Positions 42,190 through 54,203 of a DNA stretch of 64,000 bases are shown here, piece by piece. This DNA comes from Rhabditoides inermis. Lineage: Eukaryota > Nematoda > Chromadorea > Rhabditida > Rhabditidae. Below the pieces are notes generated by a model. That model was not told where the DNA came from and did not search any database. It saw only the letters and a list, made by a program, of their open reading frames with translations. Each line of letters opens with the position of its first letter. The first letter of the stretch is position 1. The stretch is from NCBI GenBank assembly GCA_963966185.1, contig CAWZYM010000363.1, positions 307,501 through 371,500 on the forward strand, written 5' to 3'. Made by a program: the position numbers and the translations under genes.

Positions 42190-44273
42190 CCCGCCCACAT
42201 CAATGCACGCCAGAAAAGCTGTCACCATCATTCCACAACCTACACTTCCCTCCACAACCTACAGCTCCATATATGAAAGTATTTCTGCATTTCTAACATC
42301 GTCATCTAAATCACCCTTGCCATTGTGAGTTTTTTTCGCTACTTTCAAAAGTTATCAGTTGAAAGCGATCACTTTCGGTTTATCGAAATGCTGCAGAAAA
42401 TGTTGCAAGGCTATCACAAGTAGTTCGGAGTCGTTTGAAGTAATTCGAAGCAAATCGAAGGGCATATGGAGAGTACATAATTTGGAGGCAAATCAAAGTC
42501 GAATGAAGAAACTGGCCGTTACCTCATAAACGATAGATAATGCATCAAATCATATTATAGGTGCTTAGCAGTGTACGCGGAAAAAGACACCAGCATGGCC
42601 TGTTTGCGAGATGAATGCCGGACCGGGGGGCTCGACCACCACGCGGAGTTTTGTCGGGCGGTGAGATATTATTGAGCAAATTCAAGTCTTAGTAGAACAA
42701 AAAAGTTCAATTTAGAGCTCCGCGATAGAGGGCGTTCCTGGCTGGCTCCGCCACCTCCTCGCTTGTCGCTGTACTATGGAGACCTGCGGTCCTAGAGAGA
42801 ACCGACCGTTCTCCCCTCTCTTTACCCAATGAACTCTTCTCTCTTATCTAGTGTCTTTCGTGAATGAGAGTGAGTTAGATCGTAGTGCAGCGGACCTGCC
42901 GATCCGTCGCATGTGAGCACGGCTCTGCCCGGTATAGGTCTTCAAGAATAAGGGAGAGGTCTTATCCCCACTGTAACCTGTGTAACTCTCGGTTGTAAAG
43001 GCGTTGTCTAGTGACCCAGTGTGTAAGAGCAGCAAGGGCGGGGTCAAGTCGCCTATCGCGCACGCAAGAGAGATCAGAAGCTTAGGATGTGACTCAACTA
43101 AATGGTTGCAGATAAAGGATATTCTCTCATTCAAGTGTTCTATCAGATACCATTTAGAATCTAGAAATGTGAATTCCTGGCCTAATTTCTAGGTCCATTG
43201 GCATGTCTAGAACCTAGCACATTACATAGCACATCACGTTTTTTTCTATGTAATGAATAAACATATGAATAAATTAATTGTGTTCTGTCTGAACGGGTAG
43301 AACTCCTGTGAATATCTAAGGATACGTCAGAACTGTCGGTGTACCCTGACAGGCTCATGTGAATATATATGCGTTGTACATGTGAATATATATGCATGTA
43401 GTTGTTATGAGTAGTTTTGGATACATATACAGATACTCTCGATTCCGAACATTAAATAGTGGCAAGTGAACACTATTTTGTAAGGTATAGGTGGAGCATT
43501 CGTTCTATGGAATGAAACGCAGACTAATAAAAATGCATTTTGAAAAGGCGGAGCGAGAAATGCCCGACCGGCCGCCGTGGCGATACGAAATGGAATCGTT
43601 TTCTATATATTAGAATTAAGATTGCTCCGGTGTATGCCTATCCTTGTCGATTACGATAAACATTTTGTGAGACAACGCAGCACCTAGAAAAACTTGAAAC
43701 CTCTCCTTATAAGTTTTCCGAACTAGTTTAGTAATGTGGTTTGGTTACTAGGATACCATTGCCTAGGATTTTGTCTGAAAAAATGGTTAGAGATACATCA
43801 CATGTATCTGGGGGACGGCCTACATAAAAATAGCAGTCGAGTTGAATATCGGCAAAACTGTCATGGTTTGGCATCTACATTTGGCCTGCTATGTTTCTCT
43901 ATCTATACTGAACGCCGGCACCTTACTCGAACAAATGCAATTCTCGCATGACGTCACTTGCGACAACGAAACGCTGTTGTTCAGGGTGAGTTCTTGTTTA
44001 AGTTTAAGTTTTTTCTGAGCTAGTCCTCGCCAACTCTTCACGAGCACAGCGCAAGTACGTTACCTAAGTAGGCTGCACATGTTTTATATGAATTCATAAT
44101 CACGTCTCTTTTTAAAAGCATCGCTCACCGATCTCTGTGGTACATTCCAAATTGCGGTTCTTGCGCACAAAACGAACAACCATGGCGCGCGAATCGCGAA
44201 TGGTGAGGGGATATTCGAACTGAAGAAATGGCGGGGACTTTATGTCTGTGCAAGATCACATTGAGATTTGCAG
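42190..44273. other. Non-coding block, right arm
   Basis: 42.1-43.54 kb mirrors 20.9-22.6 kb, including another copy of the dispersed CCACAACCTACACTTCCC repeat at 42190-42310. About 43.56-44.24 kb is right-specific. I find no convincing exon until 44274. Confidence 0.5.
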
Positions 44274-45230
44274 GCCGATTTGTACGGCATCAACAGTAGT
44301 CGCCGTGCGTGTTACATTGGCGATCGGTTCCACTACGCACAGGTGGATTCATCCGTGTGCGTCCGAGAAAACCGCGGAGGGATCAACTTCCTCCAGATAT
44401 TCCACGTCGATAGAGGTTCCGATCAACTCAATGAGCCCATCGGTCTCGCGCCGCATAGGAAAATCGTATGTTCATTGCATCCGCACGGCGATTCACGTCA
44501 GTGAAAAACAACAAACAAAAAAAACTAACTCTTGCAAGGAAAACAATTTCCGTTTTTAACTGATCGTGAAATGCCGTGATCTTGTCTTGTTGAATTATAG
44601 TCTACCGATGACTACACAGAAGGCGGAACAGTGAGCAATGACATTGTTTCAGTGGACTCGCGAACTGCAGGTTTACAATTACATAGACAAGAACAGCGGT
44701 CGCCGCACATCCGCCGCTCACACAGATCCAGAGTATTTGCGGAGACTGCAGAAGACACACACCTATACAAGTATGACTTGTTCCAGCATTAGAGAGTGCT
44801 GTATAGATATAGTACAGTACAGATACAGTACAGATAGAGAGTACAGAGTACTGTAATCGACCAGATTCCGTGGGCCGATTGGTTCGCCCGGACCTCCCAG
44901 CAGACGTCTTCGCCACGTTCCAAAACGAATGCGGCCGATATTTGACGGAGCTGTACCTAGCCGTTCATCCCAGAGATGCCTCTGTACTCGAGTTCGGGGA
45001 GACACGTGAGTGAACAATCAATCAATCAATCATTTATCCAGAATCGCTATATCCTGACTATACAACAAAAGTGCATACGGTACACCACAAGGGCTAAGCG
45101 CTGGGAGAAACACAGTTTAGCAACGGGGATGGTAGGGTCGAAGGTCGAAAGTCACACTTGCATTATACTACTTGATTGAAACTAACAACCAAACGGTCAG
45201 GTGACAGGAGTCGAAACCGTTCGATCCGAA

Positions 45231-45277
<47 letters not shown>

Positions 45278-45508
45278 GTTATTGATTATGTGAAACGAAA
45301 ATGAGATGTGAATTCAGGAGTGCACTTCTTCTCCCTCAGTCCCTATGAAAAAGAGAATGTTCTGACCAATACGACGCTGGGTGCAGCGGTGGGCGACGTC
45401 TCTTCCGTGTTTCCACTCGGCTACTGTTCCCAAGTGGCGGGAGCGTGCGGTGCGACGATACCGCTCTACCGAGTCGTTGACGAAAGTACGATATGTGTTA
45501 CACTATGA
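44274..45508 (+). CDS. Gene B (right): unidentified, 5' end unresolved
   Basis: Exons 44274-44465, 44601-44630, 44653-44770, 44904-45005 and 45318-45508 join in frame to at least 210 residues: ADLYGINSSRRACYIGDRFH, STDDYTEGGT, ELQVYNYIDKNSGRR, VFATFQNECGRYLTELYLAV, HFFSLSPYEKENVLTNTT and the C-terminus ESTICVTL. Splice sites are canonical (GTATGT, GTGAGC, GTATGA, GTGAGT). No start codon is in frame directly upstream, so a 5' exon is missing or was lost. Left-arm candidate upstream exons have no right counterpart. The many Cys and Tyr residues are unremarkable, and no known domain is recognised. It may be an extracellular or enzymatic protein, but this cannot be decided. Confidence 0.55.
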
Positions 45509-46609
45509 TAACTTACTACGGTCTTCTAGCTCCGAACTTCTACAACATGGAAATGACCAACGCGGCACTTCCGTTTCCGCTCTCAAGTTTTCGGCTCTGC
45601 TACGTCTGGAAGTGAAACCTTTGTAGAGTTACATTGTAGAGTTCCCGCCCTTTCTTCATTTCGAACATCATCGCACCAATCGCGCCAACTATCGAAAGCT
45701 TTCGATTTTAATGAATTACGCGATGACGGAGCTATCAGCTTCATAAGCATAACGCACTTTCTTAGATAAATCTGTTCGGTGGGGAAAAAACGGTCCCCCT
45801 ATTTATGTGGCATGTTTGCAACACCCGTTCGTCCCTCTCACTCTCCGGCCGGCAAGAGAGAGGGGAAGGGGGATGGGAGAGAGAGGAGAGAGAGAGAGGA
45901 GAGAGAGAGGAGAGAGAGAGGAGAGGGCGGCGAGAGTTGTTGACTGGTCGGGGCAGAGACGCAGCGTGGTCATTGTGGGGAGAGACTCACGTGAGGCAGC
46001 GAATGTTGAAAATATGCCAGCGACAACAGAATAGATGGGAACGCTATTGGGAATTCGCGTGAACGGAGAAAGAAGAAGAAAAGACCAGACGCGAGGGTGT
46101 CAGATAACCGTTAACCGTCCTTCGAGGTTCAGAGATGTTTGCACGCTCCCTATCCCGTTTCTCTCTTTACGTGAGTATAAAATACGCTTTGCACGTGAAA
46201 ATAGCAAAACGATGATGTTCATCTTCATCAAGTACTAGGAAACGCTGCGATGGGATGTCACATTTACATGAATGTGTGTTACTGTGTGTACAGCTCAGTA
46301 GCAGTAATGCAGTAATACGAGAAAAATCCGCCTAAATCCTAATCCACACTCCCGTCGTCTTCTTTTCCCTCCTATTCGCAATCAAAAACATCAGATCAGT
46401 GGGACCGATAGCTATCAACTCTGAACCCGCATTGCTGAGTGAACCCGCATCTGCTTACTTAGTACCAGCTGCAATAAACACAATCCATTATTCCATCCGC
46501 ATTCCGAACCTGCAAACGCGAAACACTCGAAATTCCCTGCAACAGAGATCGCGTGCTGTGCGGGTGGGCGGAGTTTGGCAGGGGTCCCTCCACGGTCCGT
46601 GCCGACGAG
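45509..46609. other. Intergenic between gene B and H1 (right)
   Basis: Mirrors 16.1-17.14 kb. Contains a GA-rich tract (45870-45930) and the H1 upstream region. No gene. Confidence 0.5.
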
Positions 46610-46617
46610 TATAAAAG
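46610..46617 (+). promoter_or_regulatory. TATA box of H1 (right)
   Basis: TATAAAAG 90 bases before the ATG at 46700, preceded by a GC-box-like GGGCGGAG at 46565-46572. Conserved with the left copy. Confidence 0.75.
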
Positions 46618-46699
46618 AGCCGCTCGCTGTAAACACGCCTTATCCAACGCTACGCCCGTTGTTCCACTTCGGATTATCGATTTATCGATTTATTGATTT

Positions 46700-46773
46700 A
46701 TGACGGTCGAGGGAACGGTGGCGATTCCCCTTCCCATGCCGGCGGCTATCATGCAGCTGAAGATGCTGAAGGT

Positions 46774-46832
<59 letters not shown>

Positions 46833-49800
46833 GGAGAGAGGGGGAGAGAAAGATAGAGAGGGAGGAGATAGAGAGAGGGAGGGAGATGTCGCACTTTGCA
46901 GGAGCACAGGGATGAGATGGAGAAGGAGTTGATGAGTTCCGTCAAGTCACTCAAGAAGGTCGCCAAGCCGAGAGAGAAGACCACCACTGGCAAGATCAAG
47001 GTGAATAGAGACAAGATTCTTTTTCAACAAGGTCGAGTCTTCTTTTTTTGTTTGTTTGTCCTTTGTCCTGTGTCTGCTTTCTTTGCTTGATTCTCATTTC
47101 GATCACGTCATAGAATCATTTTAATCGAGAGAAACATGCTTCGTTCCTCCTTTCTCCCAATTTGCTTGCTTTTTCATTTCGATTAAAGAATTGAATTGAT
47201 TGTAGACACACATTTTCTTTACGTTTTTCGTGAATCTTTATCCGGATTAGACAACAACACTCCTTTCGACTGTTGTAGCAAGTGAATAATAGTCGCTTTC
47301 TCTGGCATCCTGGAAAATTCATCACTTCATCACTTCATCACATGTGATGAAGTGATGAAGTGATGAAGTGATGAAGTGATGAAGTTTCAATTTTCGTTTT
47401 TTTAACAAACTTTTTTTAATTTGTAATAAGTAATATGTAATTTGTTTTTTTTGTAAACTTACAATCGGCAACGGCAACAGATGTCCGTTTGTTCGCTTAC
47501 TCATAAACTACATCATGAAGACCAGAAGTACAAGACCAAGATGAAGAAAATCCATACTTAAAAACTTGTAGGATGCAAATGATGATGTACTACTATAGAA
47601 TGCTACAACAAGATCGTTTTGTACCAACTGCGCCCCTGCCATACCAACGAAAGATGACGACGCATTGACGACGTCAGGTTACGTTGGTGGATAAGGGTTT
47701 CCTTGTGTCCGGCGCGTAATTATTCCAACAAATAGGTTCTCTCTCTCTCTACGACAACGCTAGTGTCAGTGCGTCCAAACACAGATGAGGATGAGGAACA
47801 TGAAATAGGAAGAAGAAACTTCCCAAGAACATCGTCCTCTTCCTCTTTTATGTAAATTGACAAGATATCTTCCGCTTCTGCCATGTCCCTTTTCACGTCG
47901 TTATGGTTATCGCTATACAGAAAAGCTCAAACTAGTAAAAAAACGATTAAAAGTTCACAAAAAAAACAAGTTACAAAGTACTTTTTACAAATTAAATAAT
48001 AAAAAGTTTGTTAAAAAGACGAAAATTGAAACTTCATCACTTCATCACTTCATCACTTCATCACTTCATCACTTCATCACTTCATCACTTCATCACTTCA
48101 TCACTTCATCACTTCATCACTTCATCACTTCATCACTTCATCACTTCGTCACTTCATCACTTCATCACTTCATCACATGTGATGAAGTGATGAAGTGATG
48201 AAGTGATGAAGTGATGAATTTTCCAGGACACCCTTTCTCTTTCTCTCTCGCCTTTCTTCCCACCCTTCCCTCCATTTCTCGCTCTCTCTCTCTCTCCCTC
48301 CCTCTTTCTCCCGCTCTCTACCTCTCTCTCCCTCTCTCTCCCTCTCTCACCCTCCCTCCCTTCCAGCTGACCGCTCACTCCCACCCCTCCTATCTTCTCA
48401 TGGTTCGCGCCGCCATTCGTAACATCGCCGACCCGCACGGAAGCAGCAGGTATACCGTATACGGTACATTGAATTTGGCATACTGTATGCACACGTGGTT
48501 ATAAAGAACACAGAAGACGGTCATTAGATTAAAATGTTTTGGTGAAATGGTTGACCGTTAACATAACCAGAGCTAATAGGTAGACCAATGTATTGGAATG
48601 CTCAAAAATGGCGAATCAATTAATATTATGTGAAATGTACGCTAATAAATTCAAAGAAATTGCACGGTCAAAGCGAAAACGAATTATTCAGTACTTCCGA
48701 GGTCACATGGCATTCTGACTGGGATTGAAATCGCTGAACAAACCCAAAAAAACCAAAGAAAACGTACGATTCAAATCAACAACTCACAATTCTTCCAGGG
48801 CAGCAATGCTCAAGTACATCGCGCAACACTACAAAGTCGGCGAGAACGTCGTGCAGGTAGACGGTGGATTTGGATTACTGTAATTGGAAAATCGACTACT
48901 GTAGGAGTTCTGTTGAGATTGCACGTGTACTGTAGTCTGAATTTGAGGTACGATGATTACGGTATTCTAAATTTCAGATCAACGCGCACATCCGCAACGC
49001 GATCAAGAAGGGCACGGAGAGTGGAGCACTGACGCAGATCAAGGTATACGGTAGTTCTTTGTATTTTTCTTCTCTAGTGATTTTCCTCTTTCCTCACGCT
49101 TTCTCTATTCGTGTCTCCACCAACTTTCTTTTTTTATTTTTCGTCTATTGCCGCTTTTACTAATTTTTGTTTGACTCTGATCAATCGTCCTATGATTGCA
49201 AGATTTCGCGATTCTGGAGCGATGGGATGATTATTCGATTTTATGCTTTGATTAATTAAATTTGCTCGCAGGGTCACGGCGCGTCCGGCAGCTTCAAGCT
49301 GGGCGAGAAGCAGCTCGGGAAGGCGGAGACCAAGCCGAGGGTCACCGTCAAGAAGCCGACTGTCAAGAAGAGCACCACAAAGGTTGGTAACAGGGCTCCA
49401 ACTGTCTTACCTTCTGGAGGTCTTCTTAGTGGTTGCCTTCTTCTCAGCCGTCTTCAATAGATATGTGAAAAAAAGGATAAAAAGGTGATACTTTTTTTCG
49501 TGTTTTCCGGCTGTGATATCAACTAACTTTCTTTCTTGTCCTATGATTGCAAGTCCTATGATTCTCATTTGAATATTTCATTCACCACGCACATGGAGTC
49601 CTTACAACGATAGATATGTGAAACATACACTTTCCAATTTATTAATTTGTGAAATGCATCGAAATTCAACCTTCAATAGACTGGCGTGTATATTGCGGCT
49701 GCAGTTATGACGTCAGATCATTTTCAGGCCAAGAAGACCGCCGCCAAGAAAGAGGCGCCGAAAAAGACGAAGACAGTCAAGAAAACAACTGCGAAGACGG

Positions 49801-50174
49801 CTGAGAAGAAGACGACCACCAAGAAGACCATTGGGAAGAAGGGCAAGAAGGGCGCAGCGAAGAAGGTGCGTGTCTCTCTCTCTCCCATCTCTCTCCTCTC
49901 TCTCTCTCCCTCTTCTCTCTCTCTCTCTCTCTTCTCTCTCTTCTCTCTCTCTCTTCTCCCTCTCCTTCTCTCTCTTTTCTCTCTCTCTCTTCCTCTATAT
50001 TTCTCTTTTGTCTCTCTCTCCCTCTCTCTCTTTCTCTCTTCTCTCTCTCTCTCTTTTCCTCTCTCTCACGCTCTTTTCTCTCCCCCCCCCCTCTCTCTCT
50101 CTCTCACGATTCCTTTCAAGGGCAAAAAAGCCGCCATGAAGACTACCAAGACCACCAAGAAAGCCACTGCTTGA
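46700..50174 (+). CDS. Linker histone H1 (right copy), 8 exons
   Basis: Exons 46700-46771, 46902-47000, 48367-48449, 48799-48856, 48978-49043, 49272-49382, 49728-49865 and 50121-50174 join to a 226-residue H1. All exon lengths equal those of the left copy except exon 7, which is 12 nt longer (an extra TAKT-type repeat in the basic tail). The globular domain carries SHPSYLLMVRAAI, YIAQHYKVGENVVQ and NAHIRNAIKKGTESGAL with GASGSFKL, and the tail carries KKTKTVKK and TIGKKGKKG. Having seven introns is unusual for histone genes and, with a poly(A) signal at 50392-50397, suggests replication-independent expression. Introns 1 and 7 are GA and CT simple repeats, intron 2 hosts a foldback element, and introns 3-5 begin with GTATACCGTA-, GTAGACGGTG- and GTATACGGTA-type donors. 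Confidence 0.92.
47308..48228. mobile_element. Foldback element of TTCATCAC units, H1 intron 2
   Basis: 921 bp. The ends TCCTGGAAAATTCATCAC and its complement enclose arrays of the 8-bp unit TTCATCAC, which reverse at the palindromic junction CATCACATGTGATG in each arm. The arms continue inward through CGAAAATTGAAACTTCATC and AAAGTTTGTTAAAAA-type sequence. Array lengths differ between arms (about 8 against about 24 units). It is absent from the left H1 copy. Confidence 0.85.
49870..50105. repeat. (CT)n intron 7 of H1 (right)
   Basis: Essentially the entire intron is CT-rich repeat. The left counterpart (11873-11987) is about half as long. Confidence 0.9.
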
Positions 50175-50391
50175 AGACGTTTCCACCCACTCGATCCGAT
50201 ACTCATGTACAAAGTTGTAAATAGTCAGTGTTCGCAGTTAATATGATCTTATTCGCACCTCGCATGTTATCCCATTCACTCGCATGCTATCCCGGTGACC
50301 TCTTGTACATACTTATTATCGAATATATATATATATATATCCGCATTTCGTGTAATCGATGTTTCAATGTATCCCATTAAAGCAGACCCAT

Positions 50392-50397
50392 AATAAA
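50392..50397 (+). terminator. H1 poly(A) signal (right)
   Basis: AATAAA in CATAATAAAGTG, 218 bases after the stop, conserved at 11383-11388. Confidence 0.5.
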
Positions 50398-50906
50398 GTG
50401 TTCATAGACTCATAGACAAACATTGGCGTAACGTTTCGAAGTAATTTACGAATCTACTTTTCAACATCGAAATCGTAGATAAATGATTCGACCGGATTTG
50501 GCCGCCGTTTAAATACTAGAAATGCGTCCGCTTATCTGCATACAGGGTCCACCAGAACGCAGGCGTCTCGCACTATTTTCATGTTTTTACCCACTTCCAC
50601 ACGGCCGTTTCATCGCCGTAACATCTTTCTGAAACCCGCAAAACTTATCATCCATATATGCGATAAACTGAACTGAAATGGGTTATTTAGTCGGTTAAAT
50701 CCGGTATCCTCCCTCCTCGAGAACAAGACAGGGGTTCTCGGAATATGACGACATCAGGTGGTTGGGTTTTGAATGGAGTTTCTGGAAATGACGCGTTCTC
50801 TCCTCTTCTCTCTTGTTTCGCCACAGTCACACTCTCCCTGGCTCGTGCGCCGCGCGGTCCGCTCTCACAACTCGTCCCGACACAGCTACTCGCCCTACCA
50901 GTTACC

Positions 50907-51765
50907 ATGCAGGTCCTTTCAGTCCTCTTTATCTCTCTCCCCCTCTCTCTCCCCACTCTCTCTCCCTCTCTCTCCCCCTCTCCCTCCCTATCTCTTCCCC
51001 CCTCTCTCTCCCTCTCTCTTCGCACTCTCTCTTTCCCTCTCTATCTCCCCACTCTCTCTTCCCTTTTCTCTCCCCCTCTCCCTCCCTATCTCTCTCCCTC
51101 TTCTCTCTCTCTCTCTCTCCCTCTCTCTCTCTCAACCGCTCGAGTTCAGGCCGCCGACACCGATATGCGAACCGCCGTCGAGCGCAGCCAGAAAAGCGTG
51201 CGTCAGGTATACTGTACCTACCGTACTCATTCCACAGTACCCCATTTCAGTCGCGCCAGGACAAGCTGGAGTCGCAGGAGCGCGCGCTGCACAAGGACGC
51301 CATCGACCGGCTGGCGCGTCTTCAACGCATCGTCGCCGAGGTATACGGTAGCTACAGTAACCTTCGTACTACCGTATCCTAGGCGAACAGCCGCGAGCGC
51401 GCCACTTTCGACACGGCCGCCAGCAATCATTCCCAGGAGGTGGTTACGCTCAAGGTACTGTAGTTAGGTATACGGTAACCACAGTAACACTGTAGGACGG
51501 CGGTTTGCTGAAGCGCGTTTCGACGCCCACGATCAAGGCGTACCTGCTGGAGAGGAACGGTACCGCACCGTACACCTAATATAAAGTACCGTATACCTAG
51601 GTTCGTGGATGTATCTGGAGCGCGCCACGAACAATGCGATCTTCTACCTGGCTAAGCGCGGTACGAGATAACTACCGTAGCCTATGAGTACTGTATCTAC
51701 AGTAACCCGTTGCAGGACCCAACGGACAGCTGCGTCTTCGCGCCAAGCAGTCCGCAGACAAGTAG
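50907..51765 (+). CDS. Gene A (right): small predicted coiled-coil protein
   Basis: Exons 50907-50912, 51150-51206, 51251-51340, 51383-51454, 51496-51559, 51601-51660 and 51716-51765 encode 132 residues with the same exon lengths as the left copy. Conserved segments are TDMRTAVERSQKSVRQ, LESQERALHKDAIDRLARLQ, KAYLLERNGSWMYLERATNN and RLRAKQSADK. Internal introns are 41-55 nt with GTATAC/GTACTG donors. The first intron is a CT tract (50913-51149). A poly(A) signal AATAAA lies at 51805-51810. No family is recognised. A helical scaffold or RNA-associated role is possible but not shown. Confidence 0.75.
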
Positions 51766-51804
51766 ATGACACTCGAAAATGATACTAGATTGATATGGAC
51801 GTGC

Positions 51805-51810
51805 AATAAA
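51805..51810 (+). terminator. Gene A poly(A) signal (right)
   Basis: AATAAA 40 bases after the TAG stop. Confidence 0.5.
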
Positions 51811-52117
51811 AATCTGGGACCATTTTCTATGAACAAACAACAAGAACAAATAACATGATAATGCAACATTCCTATGATATGAGAGACTGTGGAGAAAATA
51901 GCGGGGAAAACGAGAGACGTGGACAGGCAGAGTCAGATAAACGCAAAGTATTTGCGAGAGCGAGAAGGAGAACTGAAAACAAAATAGTCCCGACAAAAAT
52001 GGATACACTCACGACGCTCATATAAGGAATACTAGAGTTAGTAGGGAGTTGATACAAAGTAGAGTGGGAATGGTGAATATATTGAGCTATGAACAGGGTG
52101 GAGTAGAAGAACATTGC

Positions 52118-53259
52118 CTACTGCTTGGTGGCGGTTGCGGTCTTGGTGCGGTGGTGGGAGAAGGTGCAAGAGTCGCGGCTGCAACTCTCGCCGAAACGAC
52201 ACTCCTGCAATCGATCAATCAATCAATAAATCAATCAATACCCACCGGCGGATGGCTGAACTTGCAGTGCTGGTTGCGACACGCGCCCTTGTGCTTGCAC
52301 GGCCTGCAACAAATTATGTATCCACAAAAGAAAAGTTACACTTAATATAAAACATTGTAAAAAAAACAAGAATATAAATGCGATTTTTTTCGCTTGTAAT
52401 TTCGATTATGAACTGAGTTATTCCACAAAAAACCACACGACCCTGATCATGCAAAACTTTGACAGACAGCGATAGCGCAAAATTGCCGTACAATGAAATT
52501 ACGATGATACCCTGAAGAAAGATAAAATAATAAAATCAAGATCATGAGGAACATATACTGACTGCTGCGGGTGTGCGACACTCGGCGGCGCCTGCAGTGG
52601 CTGGCGCGGCGGCTGCTTGCCGGACTTGCCGGCCTGGAAAAACATACCCATCCCTCCCTTCTCTCTTGTCCAACGATCGCTGTATGCCGACCCATCGATG
52701 TATAACGATGTGCCTAACAGCCCTAACGATGCATACGGGCCGACACGCATATACTATCTCGATCACTCTTCCATGATTCTCGCGAGCATCCACTCTAGGA
52801 TTTCTCTTACCTACCTTTCCAATCCAATCAATCAATCGTTTATCCGGAATCGCTACATCTGAATATGACAACACAATGATGATATAGTCAGGATATAGCG
52901 ATTCTGGATAAATGATTGAGTGATTGATTGAATTGACAACACGATGCCTTACCTTTCCTCCGCCGCTCCTTCCGGGATGGATGAGAGGGCATGCGTGGGT
53001 GGAGCAGGCGGCGCCAGCCATGCACGGATGCAGGTAGAGACAGGTGGAGGGCGAGGGGCACATCGACTGCAGTCTGCAAGGTAAAGGCGGATAAAAAGGA
53101 GCGCTCAGTGTTTTCGTAGACCAAAGTGTTTTGGAGAACATATAGTTTTGAAGAAGAAAAAGACAGCAACTGAAAAAGGCTACTCGAGAATCGCATAACA
53201 TAAAATGGTTTGCTTGCATGAATGAGCAGGAATCTGTCACTTCAAGTCAATATTACTGC

Positions 53260-53291
<32 letters not shown>

Positions 53292-54151
53292 ACCGACTTG
53301 CAAGGCTGCGAGGGATGAATGAAGAGGCATTCGGCGCCGCGCGTGCAGTCCGGCCAGAAGCGGCAGCGAGACTGCAACAGCCATCTCTCTCCCTCCCTCC
53401 CTCTCTCTCTCCCCCTTCCCCTCTCTCCCCTCTCTCTCTCTCTCTCTCTCTCTCCCTCCCCCACCTTGATCTGCCTCGGCTGTCCAACCGCGGGCGCGGC
53501 CGGGGTCTGCTGCGGCATGCGAACAGCGGACGCGGCGTGTTGATGCGCCGGCTGCGCGGCCGGCTGCAGCGTCATGCGGCGCGTCTCAAAACACACATAC
53601 AGTCCAGGGACTATTCAGTTCCGCCTTTGAATGTGAATTTATTCGCGTGAAGTTTGAATGTGAATTTATTCGCGTGCTCTCGCATGTCCATCGAATTTTG
53701 CCGACTTGCACTCTGTTCACTTTCTACTGGCGGCTGGCTATTGATTTCTGTTCGAACAGTTTCGATTCGAGCTGCATTTTAGCAGTTGAGGTTCCAGGAT
53801 CACTTCACCGTGCACCGCATCTCTCCTCTACTTTATTGTGACGACTTCCGAAACGTTGTCTTCGCAACAAGCCACGGATGGCCTCCTCCCGTCCTCCAGC
53901 CCTCACCATCTCAGCCATGTCCCACTCCATCCTCTCCCTGTGCCGGCGCTCCTCCTCCGACCGCTCGTGCTGCTCCTTCTCCGCAGCGCGACGAGACTGA
54001 AAATCCGATGAGGCTCTCTCCCTCCATCCCCTCTCTCTCTCTCTCTCTCTACTCTCTGCTTCCCCCTCTCTTTCTCTCTACTCTCTCTCTCGCTCTCTCT
54101 CTCTCTCTCTACTCTCTGCTTCCTCCCTCTCTCTCTTTCTACTCTCTGCTT

Positions 54152-54203
<52 letters not shown>

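Noticed and set aside
44602..44916. Minus-strand frame of ~104 codons opposite gene B
   Set aside because: It is a shadow of gene B exons, which join in frame across canonical splice sites on the plus strand.
48031..48224. CRISPR-like array of regular short units
   Set aside because: Units are contiguous 8-bp TTCATCAC repeats with no spacers, in a eukaryotic intron.
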